Shown: positions 9,201 through 17,429, counted from the stretch's first letter. The stretch: DNA of 38,627 nucleotides from CAZTYI01 sp964466185 (GCA_964466185.1 CAYXMS010000010.1:1-38627); one strand, 5' to 3'. Notes: generated by a model from the letters alone, not told the origin. Numbers and translations are program-made.

Positions 9201-9938
9201 CTGTACATTAAGAAGGATTTCGTGGGCTTTCCAGTCTTCTTGATTCAAATAATGCACATCATTGGTTGCAACGCACTTGATCTTCATTTCACGGCCAATT
9301 TCAATCAGTTTTTGACAGATCTTTTTTTCTTTTGCTACAAAGTCCAAATATTTTTGCAAAACCCAAGCTTCTTTTTTCATGCCGTCTGCAACAATTTGCT
9401 CTTCCGGCATTTGATGACGCTGCAAGTCAAAATAAAAATCTTCCTGAAAAAGCTCTTTATAAAATTGAATTTCCTGTAAAAATTTTGCTTCTTCGCCGCG
9501 AAAATAAAGCTGCGCCAGAAAAGAGCTAAAAGAGCCTGCCAGACAAATCAGCCCTTCGGAATATTGTTTAAGCAGCTGTTTATCAATTCTCGGATAATAA
9601 TAAAAGCCTTCTACAAAAGCCTTTGATGATAATTTAGCCAGATTTTGATAGCCGGTTTTATCTTTGACTAAAAGAATGATGGGGAAAGAAGTTTTAGCGG
9701 CTTTTTTTTTATCAAAGCGCGAAGAGACGGCGACTCTCAATTCGCAGCCGATAATAGGCTTGATATCAGCTGATTTACAGCTTTTATAGAATTCAACAGC
9801 TCCGTGCAAATTACCGCTATCGGTCAAAGCAATTGCGGGCATATCGCATGTTTTAGCAGTTTTGACAAGCGTCTTTACCGGCAAGGTAGAATTTAAAATA
9901 GAATATTGCGAATGGACATGCAGCGGAACATAACTCAT
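6234..9938 (-). CDS. dnaE: DNA polymerase III alpha subunit
   Basis: The replicative polymerase, 1234 residues, a normal DnaE1 length. The N-terminal PHP domain begins with PLHVHSQYSILNST. The palm carries PDIDVDICMERR near residue 454, supplying two of the metal-binding catalytic aspartates. The fingers region contains GRGSVVGSVIAYLIG, and the conserved FASYGFNKSHAAAYAYLSY follows near 790. Helix-hairpin-helix and OB-fold (about 1010-1090) segments complete the C-terminal half. It adds nucleotides at the fork and would bind the beta clamp through its C-terminal part. It is downstream of uhpC on the same strand with a 90-base gap. No inactivating change was seen. Confidence 0.97.
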   Translation of the reverse strand: MSYVPLHVHSQYSILNSTLPVKTLVKTAKTCDMPAIALTDSGNLHGAVEFYKSCKSADIKPIIGCELRVAVSSRFDKKKAAKTSFPIILLVKDKTGYQNLAKLSSKAFVEGFYYYPRIDKQLLKQYSEGLICLAGSFSSFLAQLYFRGEEAKFLQEIQFYKELFQEDFYFDLQRHQMPEEQIVADGMKKEAWVLQKYLDFVAKEKKICQKLIEIGREMKIKCVATNDVHYLNQEDWKAHEILLNVQSGEPCEIWETDASGKRKARIPNPKRRIYPAHTFDFKSVDQMLKLFSDVPEAVFNTVEVAEKCHFNFNFKTKHYPAFQPPEFENSYKKEGLDPSSAYLYHLCLSNLNKRYSEQHLQAIARKNPKQDPLQLVKDRLEEEFQLISSKKLSDYILIVYDFISWAKSKNIPVGPGRGSVVGSVIAYLIGITEIEPLRFNLFFERFINPERMSYPDIDVDICMERRNEVIEYTINKYGKDSVAQIITFGKMKAKMAIKDVGRVLSVPLAKVNAMAKLVSDDPNITLEKALKMDSDLQNLCKTDIEVKMIFEMAKKLEGSIRNTSIHAAGIIISKTDVTDHVPVCIAKDADMIVTQYAMKPSEAVGLLKIDFLGLKTLTSLQKAQDLVEKNTGRTINWASLFLDDKPTYGLLNHGKTLGVFQLESGGMQGLSQHLHIDRFEEIIAVLALYRPGPMDMIPSFIARKHKQEPIEFDHALMKNILGETYGVMVYQEQVMQIASLLAGYSLGEGDVLRRAMGKKDKTEMARQREKFIEGCRQKRIAEKIAVSIFDKIEKFASYGFNKSHAAAYAYLSYATAYFKANFAKEWMAALMTCDRDDLTKVAKFIAESKALGIAILPPDVNEATLEFNAVKTGIRFAMSGIKGIGEAACEAICEERKKGPYQSFADFIQRIDKSKVGKKNIENLILAGALDFAGWTRSALLQSLEKIYDGAVKEEEEKKKGILSLFGNLEKKEIKEPTVKKPLSNIELLQKEKELLGFYLKTHPLDGFKSYFKRLSCMPFAEMQKIQGERLARIAFTIEDVKIKISQKTQKKFAILTISDGSFQYEMPVWNGLYEKHQEILKDNQLLYAIVLIEKNKASFRINCKWLSSLNRRLDELVKESDLAYEQFQNMIRLAPRKTRFGSNGNYNAAKKQEKTVQKVIIYLDLAALSLSQIVSLKKQIANHAGPDALEIVFVDNNKKLGTVVADAAWSIKAENKILNCLQKISGVKKIVCQ

Positions 9939-10028
9939 CAGACAGCTCTTTTTTGGGAATCTTAAATTAAGTATAAAACTCTAAAAAAAGCTTGGCAAGG
10001 TCTTTTACTGTTTAACTCCGATTGATTT

Positions 10029-11366
10029 TTATTTTCCCAATTTTACTTGAAACGAGCTGGGAGTGACCGACCAAAGAGTAGCTAACAAAAACAAGGCGAT
10101 CAATGCTGCTGCCATTAAGACAACAAAAAAGCCCTGCCAGCCGTAGACCTGCATAAAATTACCCAGCGGTCCGCCGGCAAAAGCGGCTCCTATATATGAA
10201 AAAATACCGGTAAAACCGGTAGAAGTGCCAGCTGCTTTTTTATGTGACAGTTCAGCCGCTGCTACACCGATCAGCATCTGTGGGCCGAAAATAAAAAAGC
10301 CGATAAAAAACATAATCAAAGAATCAATAAACATAAAAGAGGAGGGAAAAAACCAAAAAACAGAGACCATTAAAACAACCATAAACGAAAAGATAGTATT
10401 AATCTGCCCTCTTTGCCCTTTAAAGAAAAAGTCGGAACACCAGCCGGCAAAAAGCGAGCCGAAAAAACCACCGACTTCAAACCAGCACACGGTAATGCCG
10501 GCTTTCACCAAAGTATAGCCTTTACTTTCAACCAAATAAAGCATGCTCCAGTCATTAACAGCGGTACGAATAATATAAACGAAAAAAGAAGAAATGGCCA
10601 ATATCCAGATATATTTATTTTTTAATACATAATCCAACAGCATTTTAAAAGCAGACACATCTTTTTCTTTTTCGATTCTTTTTTCTTCGACATCCCCCCG
10701 GTAATCAGCAATAGGAGGCAGGCCTAAGGACTGAGGAGTATCACGCAAGCGATTAATTAAATAAAGTCCAATTAAAATGCAGGAAATTCCAGGTACATAC
10801 ATAGATGTTCTCCAACCCCAATGGGCTGACACATAAGCTCCCAATAATGGAATTAATGCCCCCCCCAAGTTGTGCGAAGTATTCCAAATCGACCACCAGG
10901 TACCTCTTTCGTTACGTGAATACCAATGGGTCAGCAGTTTAGCGCAAGGAGGCCAGCCCCAGCCTTGAAACCAGCCATTAAGCCCCCAGAAAATAGCTAA
11001 AAAAATAAAACCGGAAGAAAGGCCGAACAAAATATTAAAAATGCCGGTCAAGATCAAACCCAGGGACATAAAATATCTGGGATTGGAACGGTCGGACATA
11101 ATGCCGGACAAAAACTTGGAAGCTCCGTAACTTAAAAAAAGCACGCTGGCCAAGATTCCCAATTGGGTTTTGGTAAAGCCCAATTCCTGAATCATTACGG
11201 GCATCGCAAAAGTAAAGCTTTTTCTGGTAAAATAATAAAATACATATCCTATGTACATAGAATAAAGAGTACGTATCCGCCAATAGCGGTATTTAGACTT
11301 GACCTGTTTAGGATTTTTGATTTCTTCTCTTTCCGGTGCCGGCTTAAAAAAACTAAAAAGATTCAC
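10029..11366 (-). CDS. uhpC: Organophosphate:phosphate antiporter (hexose-6-phosphate uptake), UhpC/UhpT family
   Basis: A 445-residue major-facilitator protein with about 12 membrane helices in two bundles of six. The family signature is unmistakable: WGWPPCAKLLTHWYSRNERG followed by WWSIWNTSHNLGGALIP. Such carriers exchange sugar phosphates for inorganic phosphate; in Chlamydia the UhpC homologue imports glucose-6-phosphate from the host, so this gene points to an intracellular life-style. The start codon is GTG at 11366, chosen because AAAGGAG lies seven bases upstream. A central hydrophilic loop (about residues 205-240, DVEEKRIEKEKD) divides the bundles. In Chlamydia hisS lies between uhpC and aspS; here it is absent. 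Confidence 0.93.
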   Translation of the reverse strand: MNLFSFFKPAPEREEIKNPKQVKSKYRYWRIRTLYSMYIGYVFYYFTRKSFTFAMPVMIQELGFTKTQLGILASVLFLSYGASKFLSGIMSDRSNPRYFMSLGLILTGIFNILFGLSSGFIFLAIFWGLNGWFQGWGWPPCAKLLTHWYSRNERGTWWSIWNTSHNLGGALIPLLGAYVSAHWGWRTSMYVPGISCILIGLYLINRLRDTPQSLGLPPIADYRGDVEEKRIEKEKDVSAFKMLLDYVLKNKYIWILAISSFFVYIIRTAVNDWSMLYLVESKGYTLVKAGITVCWFEVGGFFGSLFAGWCSDFFFKGQRGQINTIFSFMVVLMVSVFWFFPSSFMFIDSLIMFFIGFFIFGPQMLIGVAAAELSHKKAAGTSTGFTGIFSYIGAAFAGGPLGNFMQVYGWQGFFVVLMAAALIALFLLATLWSVTPSSFQVKLGK

Positions 11367-11613
11367 AATCTGGCTCCTTTACTCAACTTTAATAAAAAAA
11401 CATATTTTATATTTAGCTTATTGGCAATCTTCTTTATTTATTAAAAAAAAAGCAATTAACGCTGCCTACTTTTAATTTTATTTTTTTACCTAAAAATTTA
11501 TTTTAGCACAAAAAACTCCTCGGCTTTTTAACATTAAGTAAAAACTTACATCTTTAAAATAGAGCTGTTTTGTCCATTTGAAGGGATTTTAAAATATAGT
11601 TTTTTCAAATCAG

Positions 11614-11641
11614 CTTATCGTTTCCAAAAAAACTCTGTCAA
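11614..11641 (-). promoter_or_regulatory. Possible uhpC promoter
   Basis: On the minus strand a perfect TTGACA (plus 11636-11641) is followed after 16 bases by GATAAG (four of six). It points to uhpC but would leave a leader of about 240 bases, so it could be a chance match. Confidence 0.35.
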
Positions 11642-11675
11642 TCATTAATTGCTTTCATCTTTTCTTATGTTTTTA

Positions 11676-11681
11676 TATAAT
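11676..11681 (+). promoter_or_regulatory. Possible -10 element for aspS
   Basis: A perfect TATAAT lies about 65 bases before the aspS ATG, but no good -35 sits 16-18 bases upstream and the region is very AT-rich. Confidence 0.3.
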
Positions 11682-11745
11682 ATTTTTCTATAGTTTATTA
11701 TTTATATTTATTAACTTTTTAAGTTAAAAAAGACCTTTAAATTTT

Positions 11746-13551
11746 ATGTTTGATTATAGAAGAACTCATAGTTGTCTGGAACTGACTGCAAAAGATGAAA
11801 AAACTAAAGTCACTTTAAGCGGCTGGGTCAACAAAACCCGCGACCATGGCGGATTAATATTCATAGATCTCAGGGACAAATATGGTCTGACCCAGATTGT
11901 TTTTGACCCTGACATCTGCCCTGAGCTAATGGAGCAAGCGGCAACTTTAAGAAGCGAATGGGTCATTTCCATTCAGGGAGAGGTATACAAAAGAGGCCAT
12001 GGGCTGAGCAATCCAAAACTAAAAACTGGAGAAATCGAAGTCAAAGTAGAGAAACTGCAAGTGCTCTCGAAGGCGTTGACCCCTCCTTTTTCTATTGCTG
12101 CCGGTGCTGGAGAAGAAGAAAATGCAGTTAACGAAGAAATACGTCTTAAATACCGTTATTTAGATTTAAGAAGAGGACCTCTTTTAAAAAACTTGGAATT
12201 GCGCCACAGAGTTTTATTTGCCGCCAGGGATTTTTTTTTCAAGCACCATTTTATTGAAGTAGAAACACCGATTTTATCCAAAACGACTCCTGAAGGGGCC
12301 CGCGACTATTTAGTGCCCTCGCGCATTTATCCGGGCAATTTTTATGCTCTTCCGCAATCTCCCCAGCTATACAAGCAGCTTTTAATGGTCAGCTCTTTAG
12401 ACCGCTATATTCAAATAGCCAAATGTTTTCGCGACGAAGATCTTAGAGCCGACCGCCAGCCGGAATTTACCCAAATCGACATAGAAATGTCTTTTGCCCT
12501 AAAAGAAGATCTGTTTACCTTAATGGAAAAATTTTTCCAGCAGCTTTTCAAGATTATTTTAAATACAGAAATTCAAATTCCGTTTCAAAAAATAAGCCAT
12601 TTTGAAGCTCTGGAAAAATATGGCACAGACAAACCGGACCTTAGATTTGGCATGTCTTTTTTCAGGCTTAATGAAATTGCTGCCGGCAGCAAACAGGACA
12701 ACATCTTAAAAACAGCTGCTTTACAGAAAAATGCTGTCAAAGGTTTTGTAGTCAAACAAGGCACAGACATTTCCCGCAAAGTTTTAGACAATTTTAATTT
12801 AGAAGTTAAAAAATTTAAAACTTTAGGTTTATTTTATCTGAAAAAGACAGAGGGCAGACTTTCTACCGGATGTGCTAAATTTTTTACAGATGACGAGCTT
12901 AGACAAACAGATGCTCTTTGCCAAGCAGAAAACAATGATCTTATTTTAATAGTTGCAGGAGAAGAGCATCTGGTGAATCTTGCCCTGGATCAATTGCGCC
13001 GAAAAATTGCTAGGAAGAAAAATTTAATTGATCCCGAAAAATTTAAATTTGTTTGGATTACTGATTTTCCCATGTTCTGCAAAGACAAAGAAACAAATGA
13101 GATCACTAGCGAGCACCATCCTTTTACCTCTCCTTTACTGGAAGATCTCGATCTTCTAGAAAAAGAGCCGCTCAAAGTCCGTTCTATAGCTTATGATTTA
13201 GTTTTAAACGGCTACGAACTGGCCTCCGGATCCCAGCGTATTCATGATAGTAATTTGCAAGACAGGATTTTCAAACTCTTAAAACTATCTGAAGAAGAGA
13301 TACAAGTAAAATTCGGCTATTTTGTAGAAGCTTTAAAATATGGCACTCCTCCTCATTTAGGCTGTGCTCTTGGATTGGACAGACTCATTATGATTATGGC
13401 CCAGACTGACAATATCAAAGATGTGATAGCCTTTCCAAAAACGCAAAAAGCATCTGATTTGATGGCCCGTTCGCCATCTGCTCCAAATCCAAGTCAGTTA
13501 AAAGATTTAAAAATTAAAACTGAAGAATGTGAAGGAATTGTTTGGAACTAA
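11746..13551 (+). CDS. aspS: Aspartyl-tRNA synthetase
   Basis: A 601-residue bacterial-type class II synthetase that charges tRNA-Asp (or tRNA-Asx in organisms that also use GatCAB). The N-terminal OB-fold anticodon-binding domain includes SGWVNKTRDHGGLIFIDLRD. The catalytic domain has motif 2 (CFRDEDLRADRQPEFTQID, residues about 226-244) and the C-terminal motif 3 GLDRLIMIM. The bacterial GAD insertion occupies about residues 285-420, so this is not the short archaeal type. The 3' end runs into the mip coding region, suggesting an aspS-mip-trmL transcript. No Shine-Dalgarno precedes the ATG. Confidence 0.97.
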   Translation: MFDYRRTHSCLELTAKDEKTKVTLSGWVNKTRDHGGLIFIDLRDKYGLTQIVFDPDICPELMEQAATLRSEWVISIQGEVYKRGHGLSNPKLKTGEIEVKVEKLQVLSKALTPPFSIAAGAGEEENAVNEEIRLKYRYLDLRRGPLLKNLELRHRVLFAARDFFFKHHFIEVETPILSKTTPEGARDYLVPSRIYPGNFYALPQSPQLYKQLLMVSSLDRYIQIAKCFRDEDLRADRQPEFTQIDIEMSFALKEDLFTLMEKFFQQLFKIILNTEIQIPFQKISHFEALEKYGTDKPDLRFGMSFFRLNEIAAGSKQDNILKTAALQKNAVKGFVVKQGTDISRKVLDNFNLEVKKFKTLGLFYLKKTEGRLSTGCAKFFTDDELRQTDALCQAENNDLILIVAGEEHLVNLALDQLRRKIARKKNLIDPEKFKFVWITDFPMFCKDKETNEITSEHHPFTSPLLEDLDLLEKEPLKVRSIAYDLVLNGYELASGSQRIHDSNLQDRIFKLLKLSEEEIQVKFGYFVEALKYGTPPHLGCALGLDRLIMIMAQTDNIKDVIAFPKTQKASDLMARSPSAPNPSQLKDLKIKTEECEGIVWN

Positions 13552-13583
13552 AAAAACATAAAAAAACCTATTTTTTGTTTAAT

Positions 13584-14399
13584 ATGATTAAAATCATTGG
13601 TAAAAACAGTAAAATCAATTCAGTTTTTTTATTAATACAAATTTTTTTTTTATCTTTTAGAAGATCTATTTATTTTTTAGTACCTTTAATTTTTTTAAAT
13701 ATTTTATATAGTGCTGAAACTAGCGTCCATCATAAATCCGGCAGCAACTTAACAAATACTTCTATCAAAAAAGAAGAAGACGTAGCTAAAGCTTCCAAAT
13801 CGCTAGGATTTTTAATTGGCAAAAAAATTAAAAACTCTCCTATTAAACTAGATCAAAAAAAAGTTTTTGAAGGACTCAAAGAAGCGCTTTCTTCAAAAAA
13901 GCCAACGCTGACCGAAAAAGACTGTCTGGCATCTTTAGTCCAAATGGAAGAAAAAATTCAAAATATTTTGGCTGAAAAAAATCTTGTACAAGCTTCTTTA
14001 TTTTTACAGCAAAATGCCAAACATAAAGAAACTGTTGTTTTACAAAAAAACCGTTTGCAATATCGAATCTTAAAACCGGGTTTGGGCAAAACTGTGCAAG
14101 AGCATTTTTCTCCTTTAATTCGTTATCAAGGAAAATTGTTAAACGAGGAAATTTTTCTTCCTCAAGAAGAGCAGGTAGTGACCGTTAAAGAACTGATGCC
14201 AGGGCTGAAAAAGGCAATTGTCGGCATGCAGGAAAAAGAAAAAAGGGAAATTTTTATTCATCCTGAAATCGGCTATGGCAAAGACAATGTTCTACCTCCC
14301 AATTCCCTTTTGATCTTTGAAGTAGAAGTAATTAAAGCCGACAAAAGCGAACTTTCCCAAAAACCTCAAGAAATAGCCAAGCAAAAAGTGATCAAATAA
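13584..14399 (+). CDS. mip: Mip-like FKBP-type peptidyl-prolyl isomerase with degenerate active site
   Basis: About 271 residues. An upstream TTG at 13542 inside the aspS end is also in frame, but the ATG at 13584 is preferred; neither has a Shine-Dalgarno. The N-terminus has two hydrophobic stretches, the second preceded by RR and ending LYSAETS, so export is likely. Residues about 65-150 form the helical dimerisation region of Mip/FkpA proteins (KSLGFLIGKKIK, then VFEGLKEAL). The FKBP domain follows (RYQGKLLNEEIF, PGLKKAIVGM, PEIGYGKDNVLPPNSLLIFE). Compared with active FKBPs, the aspartate of FDSS is missing (IFLPQ) and the tryptophan of GW is leucine (PGLKKA), so it may work as a chaperone. 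No lipobox is evident. Its place between aspS and trmL matches Chlamydia. Confidence 0.85.
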   Translation: MIKIIGKNSKINSVFLLIQIFFLSFRRSIYFLVPLIFLNILYSAETSVHHKSGSNLTNTSIKKEEDVAKASKSLGFLIGKKIKNSPIKLDQKKVFEGLKEALSSKKPTLTEKDCLASLVQMEEKIQNILAEKNLVQASLFLQQNAKHKETVVLQKNRLQYRILKPGLGKTVQEHFSPLIRYQGKLLNEEIFLPQEEQVVTVKELMPGLKKAIVGMQEKEKREIFIHPEIGYGKDNVLPPNSLLIFEVEVIKADKSELSQKPQEIAKQKVIK

Positions 14400-14413
14400 A
14401 CCAAAGTTTAAAA

Positions 14414-14884
14414 ATGCAAATTGTACTTTTCCAACCAGAGATTCCCCAAAACACCGGCAATATTGTCCGCACTTGTTCAGTTACACAAACAGACCTGGTC
14501 CTAGTCCGTCCGTTAGGATTTAGCACTTCTTCTAAAATGCTCAAACGGTCAGGCCTTGATTATTGGGAAGAAGTCAATATTTTAGAAATTGATGATTTAA
14601 AAACTTTTTTAGAAAAGACCAAAAAGCCTTTTTATTTTTTCTCTTCCAAAGTGCAAAGGCCTTATAGCCAAGCCAAATATACGAAAGATGCGCTTTTAAT
14701 TTTTGGCTCGGAAACAACTGGCCTACCTGATTATTTACATCAAAAATATCCAGAGAACTTTTTTACCATTCCCATGAAAAAAAACAGCCGCTGTTTAAAC
14801 CTTTCAAATGCAGCAGCAATTGTTTTATATGAAGCTTTAAGGCAGCAAAATTTTACTTTTACCGCACTGGATGAAAAAAACTAA
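14414..14884 (+). CDS. trmL: tRNA (cytidine/uridine-34-2'-O)-methyltransferase
   Basis: A 156-residue SPOUT-class enzyme, the length of E. coli TrmL. It methylates the 2'-OH of the wobble nucleotide in certain leucine tRNAs using SAM. The knotted SAM site is seen in three motifs: QPEIPQNTGNIVRTC near the N-terminus, LLIFGSETTGLP in the middle and CLNLSNAAAIVLYEALRQ near the end. It follows mip after 14 bases and is probably the last gene of the aspS operon. It corresponds to the gene called spoU in Chlamydia. Its TAA interlocks with the trxA stop on the other strand (CTAA). Confidence 0.95.
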   Translation: MQIVLFQPEIPQNTGNIVRTCSVTQTDLVLVRPLGFSTSSKMLKRSGLDYWEEVNILEIDDLKTFLEKTKKPFYFFSSKVQRPYSQAKYTKDALLIFGSETTGLPDYLHQKYPENFFTIPMKKNSRCLNLSNAAAIVLYEALRQQNFTFTALDEKN

Positions 14885-15201
14885 AAAGCGCTATCGACGA
14901 ATTCTATCACATTTTCGGCATCTCTTAAGCCGACTAATCTGTCTATTTCTTTACCGTCTTTAAACAAGATCATGGTTGGCACGGAAGAAACCTGATATTC
15001 TGCTGCTATTTTCTGATCTGCATCGATATCGACTTTAGCAATCACCGCTTTATTTTCAAAATGTTTGGCGACTTCTTCGACAATAGGAGCTAGCATTCGG
15101 CAAGGGCCGCACCAGGCGGCCGAGAAATCAACCAACACTACGCCTTTTTTGATTTCTTCTTTAAAATTACTATCTGTTAAGTGTTTAATCAAATCTGCCA
15201 T
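14881..15201 (-). CDS. trxA: Thioredoxin 1
   Basis: A 106-residue thioredoxin with the redox site W30-C31-G-P-C34 in VDFSAAWCGPCRMLAP and the conserved cis-proline in SVPTMILFKDGKE. It reduces cytoplasmic disulfides with NADPH via thioredoxin reductase. An excellent Shine-Dalgarno (AGGAGG) lies five bases before the ATG. The gap to the upstream cmk::plsC gene is 46 bases, so it may be read through or have its own weak promoter. Confidence 0.97.
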   Translation of the reverse strand: MADLIKHLTDSNFKEEIKKGVVLVDFSAAWCGPCRMLAPIVEEVAKHFENKAVIAKVDIDADQKIAAEYQVSSVPTMILFKDGKEIDRLVGLRDAENVIEFVDSAF

Positions 15202-15247
15202 TGAGGCCTCCTGCCCGAAATTTACTTAAAATTAAGTGTCAGTATGG

Positions 15248-16573
15248 CTAAGAATGTTTTTTTTGACTATTTTTTTCTAAAAAAGAAGCTAATTCTTTTA
15301 AAGAATTTTCCAACTTTTTAGAAATTTTTCCAATAGCTTGATCTCTTTCCAAATCGGCAAAATCTGCGGGATAGATAGGCTCGCCAAAAGCGACTTTTAA
15401 TCTACCAAAAAGGCGAGGTAATTTTTTATTTCTAGGCCAAATTTCATAAGCCCCCTGAACGTAGCAGGGAATAATCGGCGCCTGAGCCAGATAAGCCAAG
15501 AATGGAGCTCCCGGCAAGAGAGGGCCCAATTTACCTGTAAAGCTTCTTTCACCTTCAGGAAACAGTAAGATCTTTTTTTCCTGTTTTAAAAGATTTTTAG
15601 CTTTGCGGAAAGTAGAAGCATCTTTGCCGGAGCCGGTAACGGGATGGGAATTTAATTTACGAACCATAAAATTAAAAACAGGAATTTTAAAAAGTTCTTC
15701 TTTTGCTAAAAAGTTAATCTCTTCCAAAGAAGCTACGGCAATTGCGGGGGGGTCTAAATAAGAGCCATGGTTGGAAGCAATAATAGCTCTGCCTTTAATG
15801 AAGTTTTGGGAATTAAAAACTTTTAAGCGGTAAAAGAGTTTCAAAACTGACCAGCAAACAAATAAAACACAAGCATAAAAAGGTTTCATTCTACTAAAGA
15901 AAGGGCGGGTTCTTCGCATTTTTTTCTGGTAGTAGGCGTAAAGAATATCTACTACCTGTTCTTTGCTTATATAGGAGGTATCCACTTCAATAGCATCTTC
16001 AGCTTTTTTTAAAGGAGAGTTCTCTCTTGTCATATCCAGACGGTCTCTTTTATTGATATCCTCTAAAATTTTTTGGAAGGAAACAGACTGTCCTTTTTGT
16101 TCTGACTCTTTAAATCTTCTTTGAGCTCTGACTTTAGCTCTGGCGGTCAAAAAAAACTTTAAATCTGCATTTTGAAAAACTACCGTTCCCATATCTCTGC
16201 CTTCAAAAACGGCATCTTTTTTATAAGCGTACTGTCTTTGGATTTTAACCAGCTCTTCTCTGATATATCCTTTTGCAGCAACAGCGGATACAGCAGCTGT
16301 TACTTCCAAAGAGCGGATAGCCTCGGTTACATCTTTGCCATTTACCAGATACTTTTTCCGGCCGTTTTCCAAAAAAATTTCAAAATTGAAATTTTTCAAG
16401 TTTTTCTTAACTTCAAACTCATCATTGAAAGAGCATTTTTTTTCCAGCAAAAAAAAAGTAGCTGCCCGGTACATGGCTCCGGTATCGAAGTAATCGCAAA
16501 ATAATTTTTCCGCCAGTTTTTGAGCAACAGTAGATTTACCTACTCCGGCAGGCCCGTCAATAACTACTAACAT
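15248..16573 (-). CDS. cmk-plsC: Cytidylate kinase fused to 1-acyl-glycerol-3-phosphate acyltransferase
   Basis: One uninterrupted 441-residue frame holds two complete enzymes. Residues 1-218 are cytidylate kinase (CMP/dCMP to CDP/dCDP): P-loop DGPAGVGKST at 6-15, DTGAMYRAA at 30-38, and EGRDMGTVVF at 124-133. Residues 219-441 are a PlsC-type acyltransferase that makes phosphatidic acid: the H-x4-D pair H269-D274 in SNHGSYLDPP, and FPEGERS at 338-344, preceded by a hydrophobic stretch (about 231-248) that may touch the membrane. In C. trachomatis I remember these as adjacent separate genes. The junction is an A7 run (plus 15919-15925) ending in an ATG codon, M219, from which PlsC could also start alone. 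It lies four bases after cdsA, whose substrate is the PlsC product. Confidence 0.9.
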   Translation of the reverse strand: MLVVIDGPAGVGKSTVAQKLAEKLFCDYFDTGAMYRAATFFLLEKKCSFNDEFEVKKNLKNFNFEIFLENGRKKYLVNGKDVTEAIRSLEVTAAVSAVAAKGYIREELVKIQRQYAYKKDAVFEGRDMGTVVFQNADLKFFLTARAKVRAQRRFKESEQKGQSVSFQKILEDINKRDRLDMTRENSPLKKAEDAIEVDTSYISKEQVVDILYAYYQKKMRRTRPFFSRMKPFYACVLFVCWSVLKLFYRLKVFNSQNFIKGRAIIASNHGSYLDPPAIAVASLEEINFLAKEELFKIPVFNFMVRKLNSHPVTGSGKDASTFRKAKNLLKQEKKILLFPEGERSFTGKLGPLLPGAPFLAYLAQAPIIPCYVQGAYEIWPRNKKLPRLFGRLKVAFGEPIYPADFADLERDQAIGKISKKLENSLKELASFLEKNSQKKHS

Positions 16574-16577
16574 CTTT

Positions 16578-17426
16578 TTATCTTAAAACCTCCAAATAAA
16601 AAAACAGAACCGGCAGATTTAAAAGCAAAGAGTCTAAAAGATCCAAAACGCCGCCGAATCCCGGCAAGTGTCCGCTATTTTTGATTTTAGCATCTCTTTT
16701 TAAAAGCGATTCTGCCAGATCGCCAAGCTGTGCGCCTACTGCCAAAACGGCTCCCAAAATCAAGGCTTGCCGCAAAGACAGGGAAAAACCGTCGGCAAAA
16801 GCGCCCTGGCTGAGCTGGGCAAACAGATAGCTGACAAAAACAGCCAAAAAAAGACCGGCGACAAAACCGGCGACTGTTTTTTTAGGGCTTAAGTTAGGAG
16901 CCAGTTTTTTTCTGCCGAATAAAATACCGCCGAAATATCCGCCGATATCGGTACTTTTAGTCACTGCTAAAAGATAAAACAGCCAAAGCCTGCCATCTTG
17001 GGCAGTAAAATAAAGCAAGGGAAAAATCAGGCCTAGCGGCAAAGCAATGTATAGCAGGCTGAAAATACTGGCCGATACTGAAAGAATAGCTGCTTTAATT
17101 TTATTGAAATGGATTAAAAACAAAAAAAGAAAAAGAGTGAAAAAGACAAACAAAGGCAGCAAGGAAAAGACCGGCCAAAAGTAAAACGACAGGGAAAAAA
17201 CCAGTGCGCTCATAACCAGCAGCTGTTTTTTCATTTTGGCTCCTTTGAGCTCTGCCAAATGAGCGAATTCTAAAACAGCAAACCCGCAGAGGCTTAAAAC
17301 TAAAAATATAACCACGATTCTGAAAAGGGGGGTTTTGGCAAAATAAATTAAAGTAGCCAAAACGCCAATGCTGACAAAGCCTGCCAAAAATCTTTTGGGC
17401 AAATCTTTAAAACTTGTATCTTTCAT
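16578..17426 (-). CDS. cdsA: Phosphatidate cytidylyltransferase (CDP-diacylglycerol synthase)
   Basis: A 282-residue integral membrane enzyme, with several hydrophobic helices, that joins phosphatidic acid and CTP to make CDP-diacylglycerol, precursor of phosphatidylethanolamine and phosphatidylglycerol. The C-terminal signature is recognisable but altered: LLKRDAKIKNSGHLPGFGG then VLDLLDSLL, where the usual text is KDSG..PGHGG.LDR.DS. The asparagine for aspartate, phenylalanine for histidine and DLLD for DRxD seem to be a lineage variant rather than decay, since PGFGGVLD is common in related phyla as I recall. A good Shine-Dalgarno, GGAGG, precedes the ATG. Three bases separate it from uppS. 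Confidence 0.92.
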   Translation of the reverse strand: MKDTSFKDLPKRFLAGFVSIGVLATLIYFAKTPLFRIVVIFLVLSLCGFAVLEFAHLAELKGAKMKKQLLVMSALVFSLSFYFWPVFSLLPLFVFFTLFLFLFLIHFNKIKAAILSVSASIFSLLYIALPLGLIFPLLYFTAQDGRLWLFYLLAVTKSTDIGGYFGGILFGRKKLAPNLSPKKTVAGFVAGLFLAVFVSYLFAQLSQGAFADGFSLSLRQALILGAVLAVGAQLGDLAESLLKRDAKIKNSGHLPGFGGVLDLLDSLLLNLPVLFFYLEVLR

Positions 17427-17429
17427 TTT

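Larger units (their letters stand above)
11367..11745. other. Divergent intergenic region, uhpC/aspS
   Basis: About 380 bases without a convincing gene on either strand. It is AT-rich, has no tRNA-like structure, and must hold the divergent promoters of uhpC and aspS. The hisS gene expected here from Chlamydia is missing and no remnant was recognised. Confidence 0.6.

Noticed and set aside
13542..13583. TTG start of mip overlapping the end of aspS
   Set aside because: It adds 14 residues of lysine-rich sequence ahead of the signal segment with no ribosome site; the ATG at 13584 is simpler.
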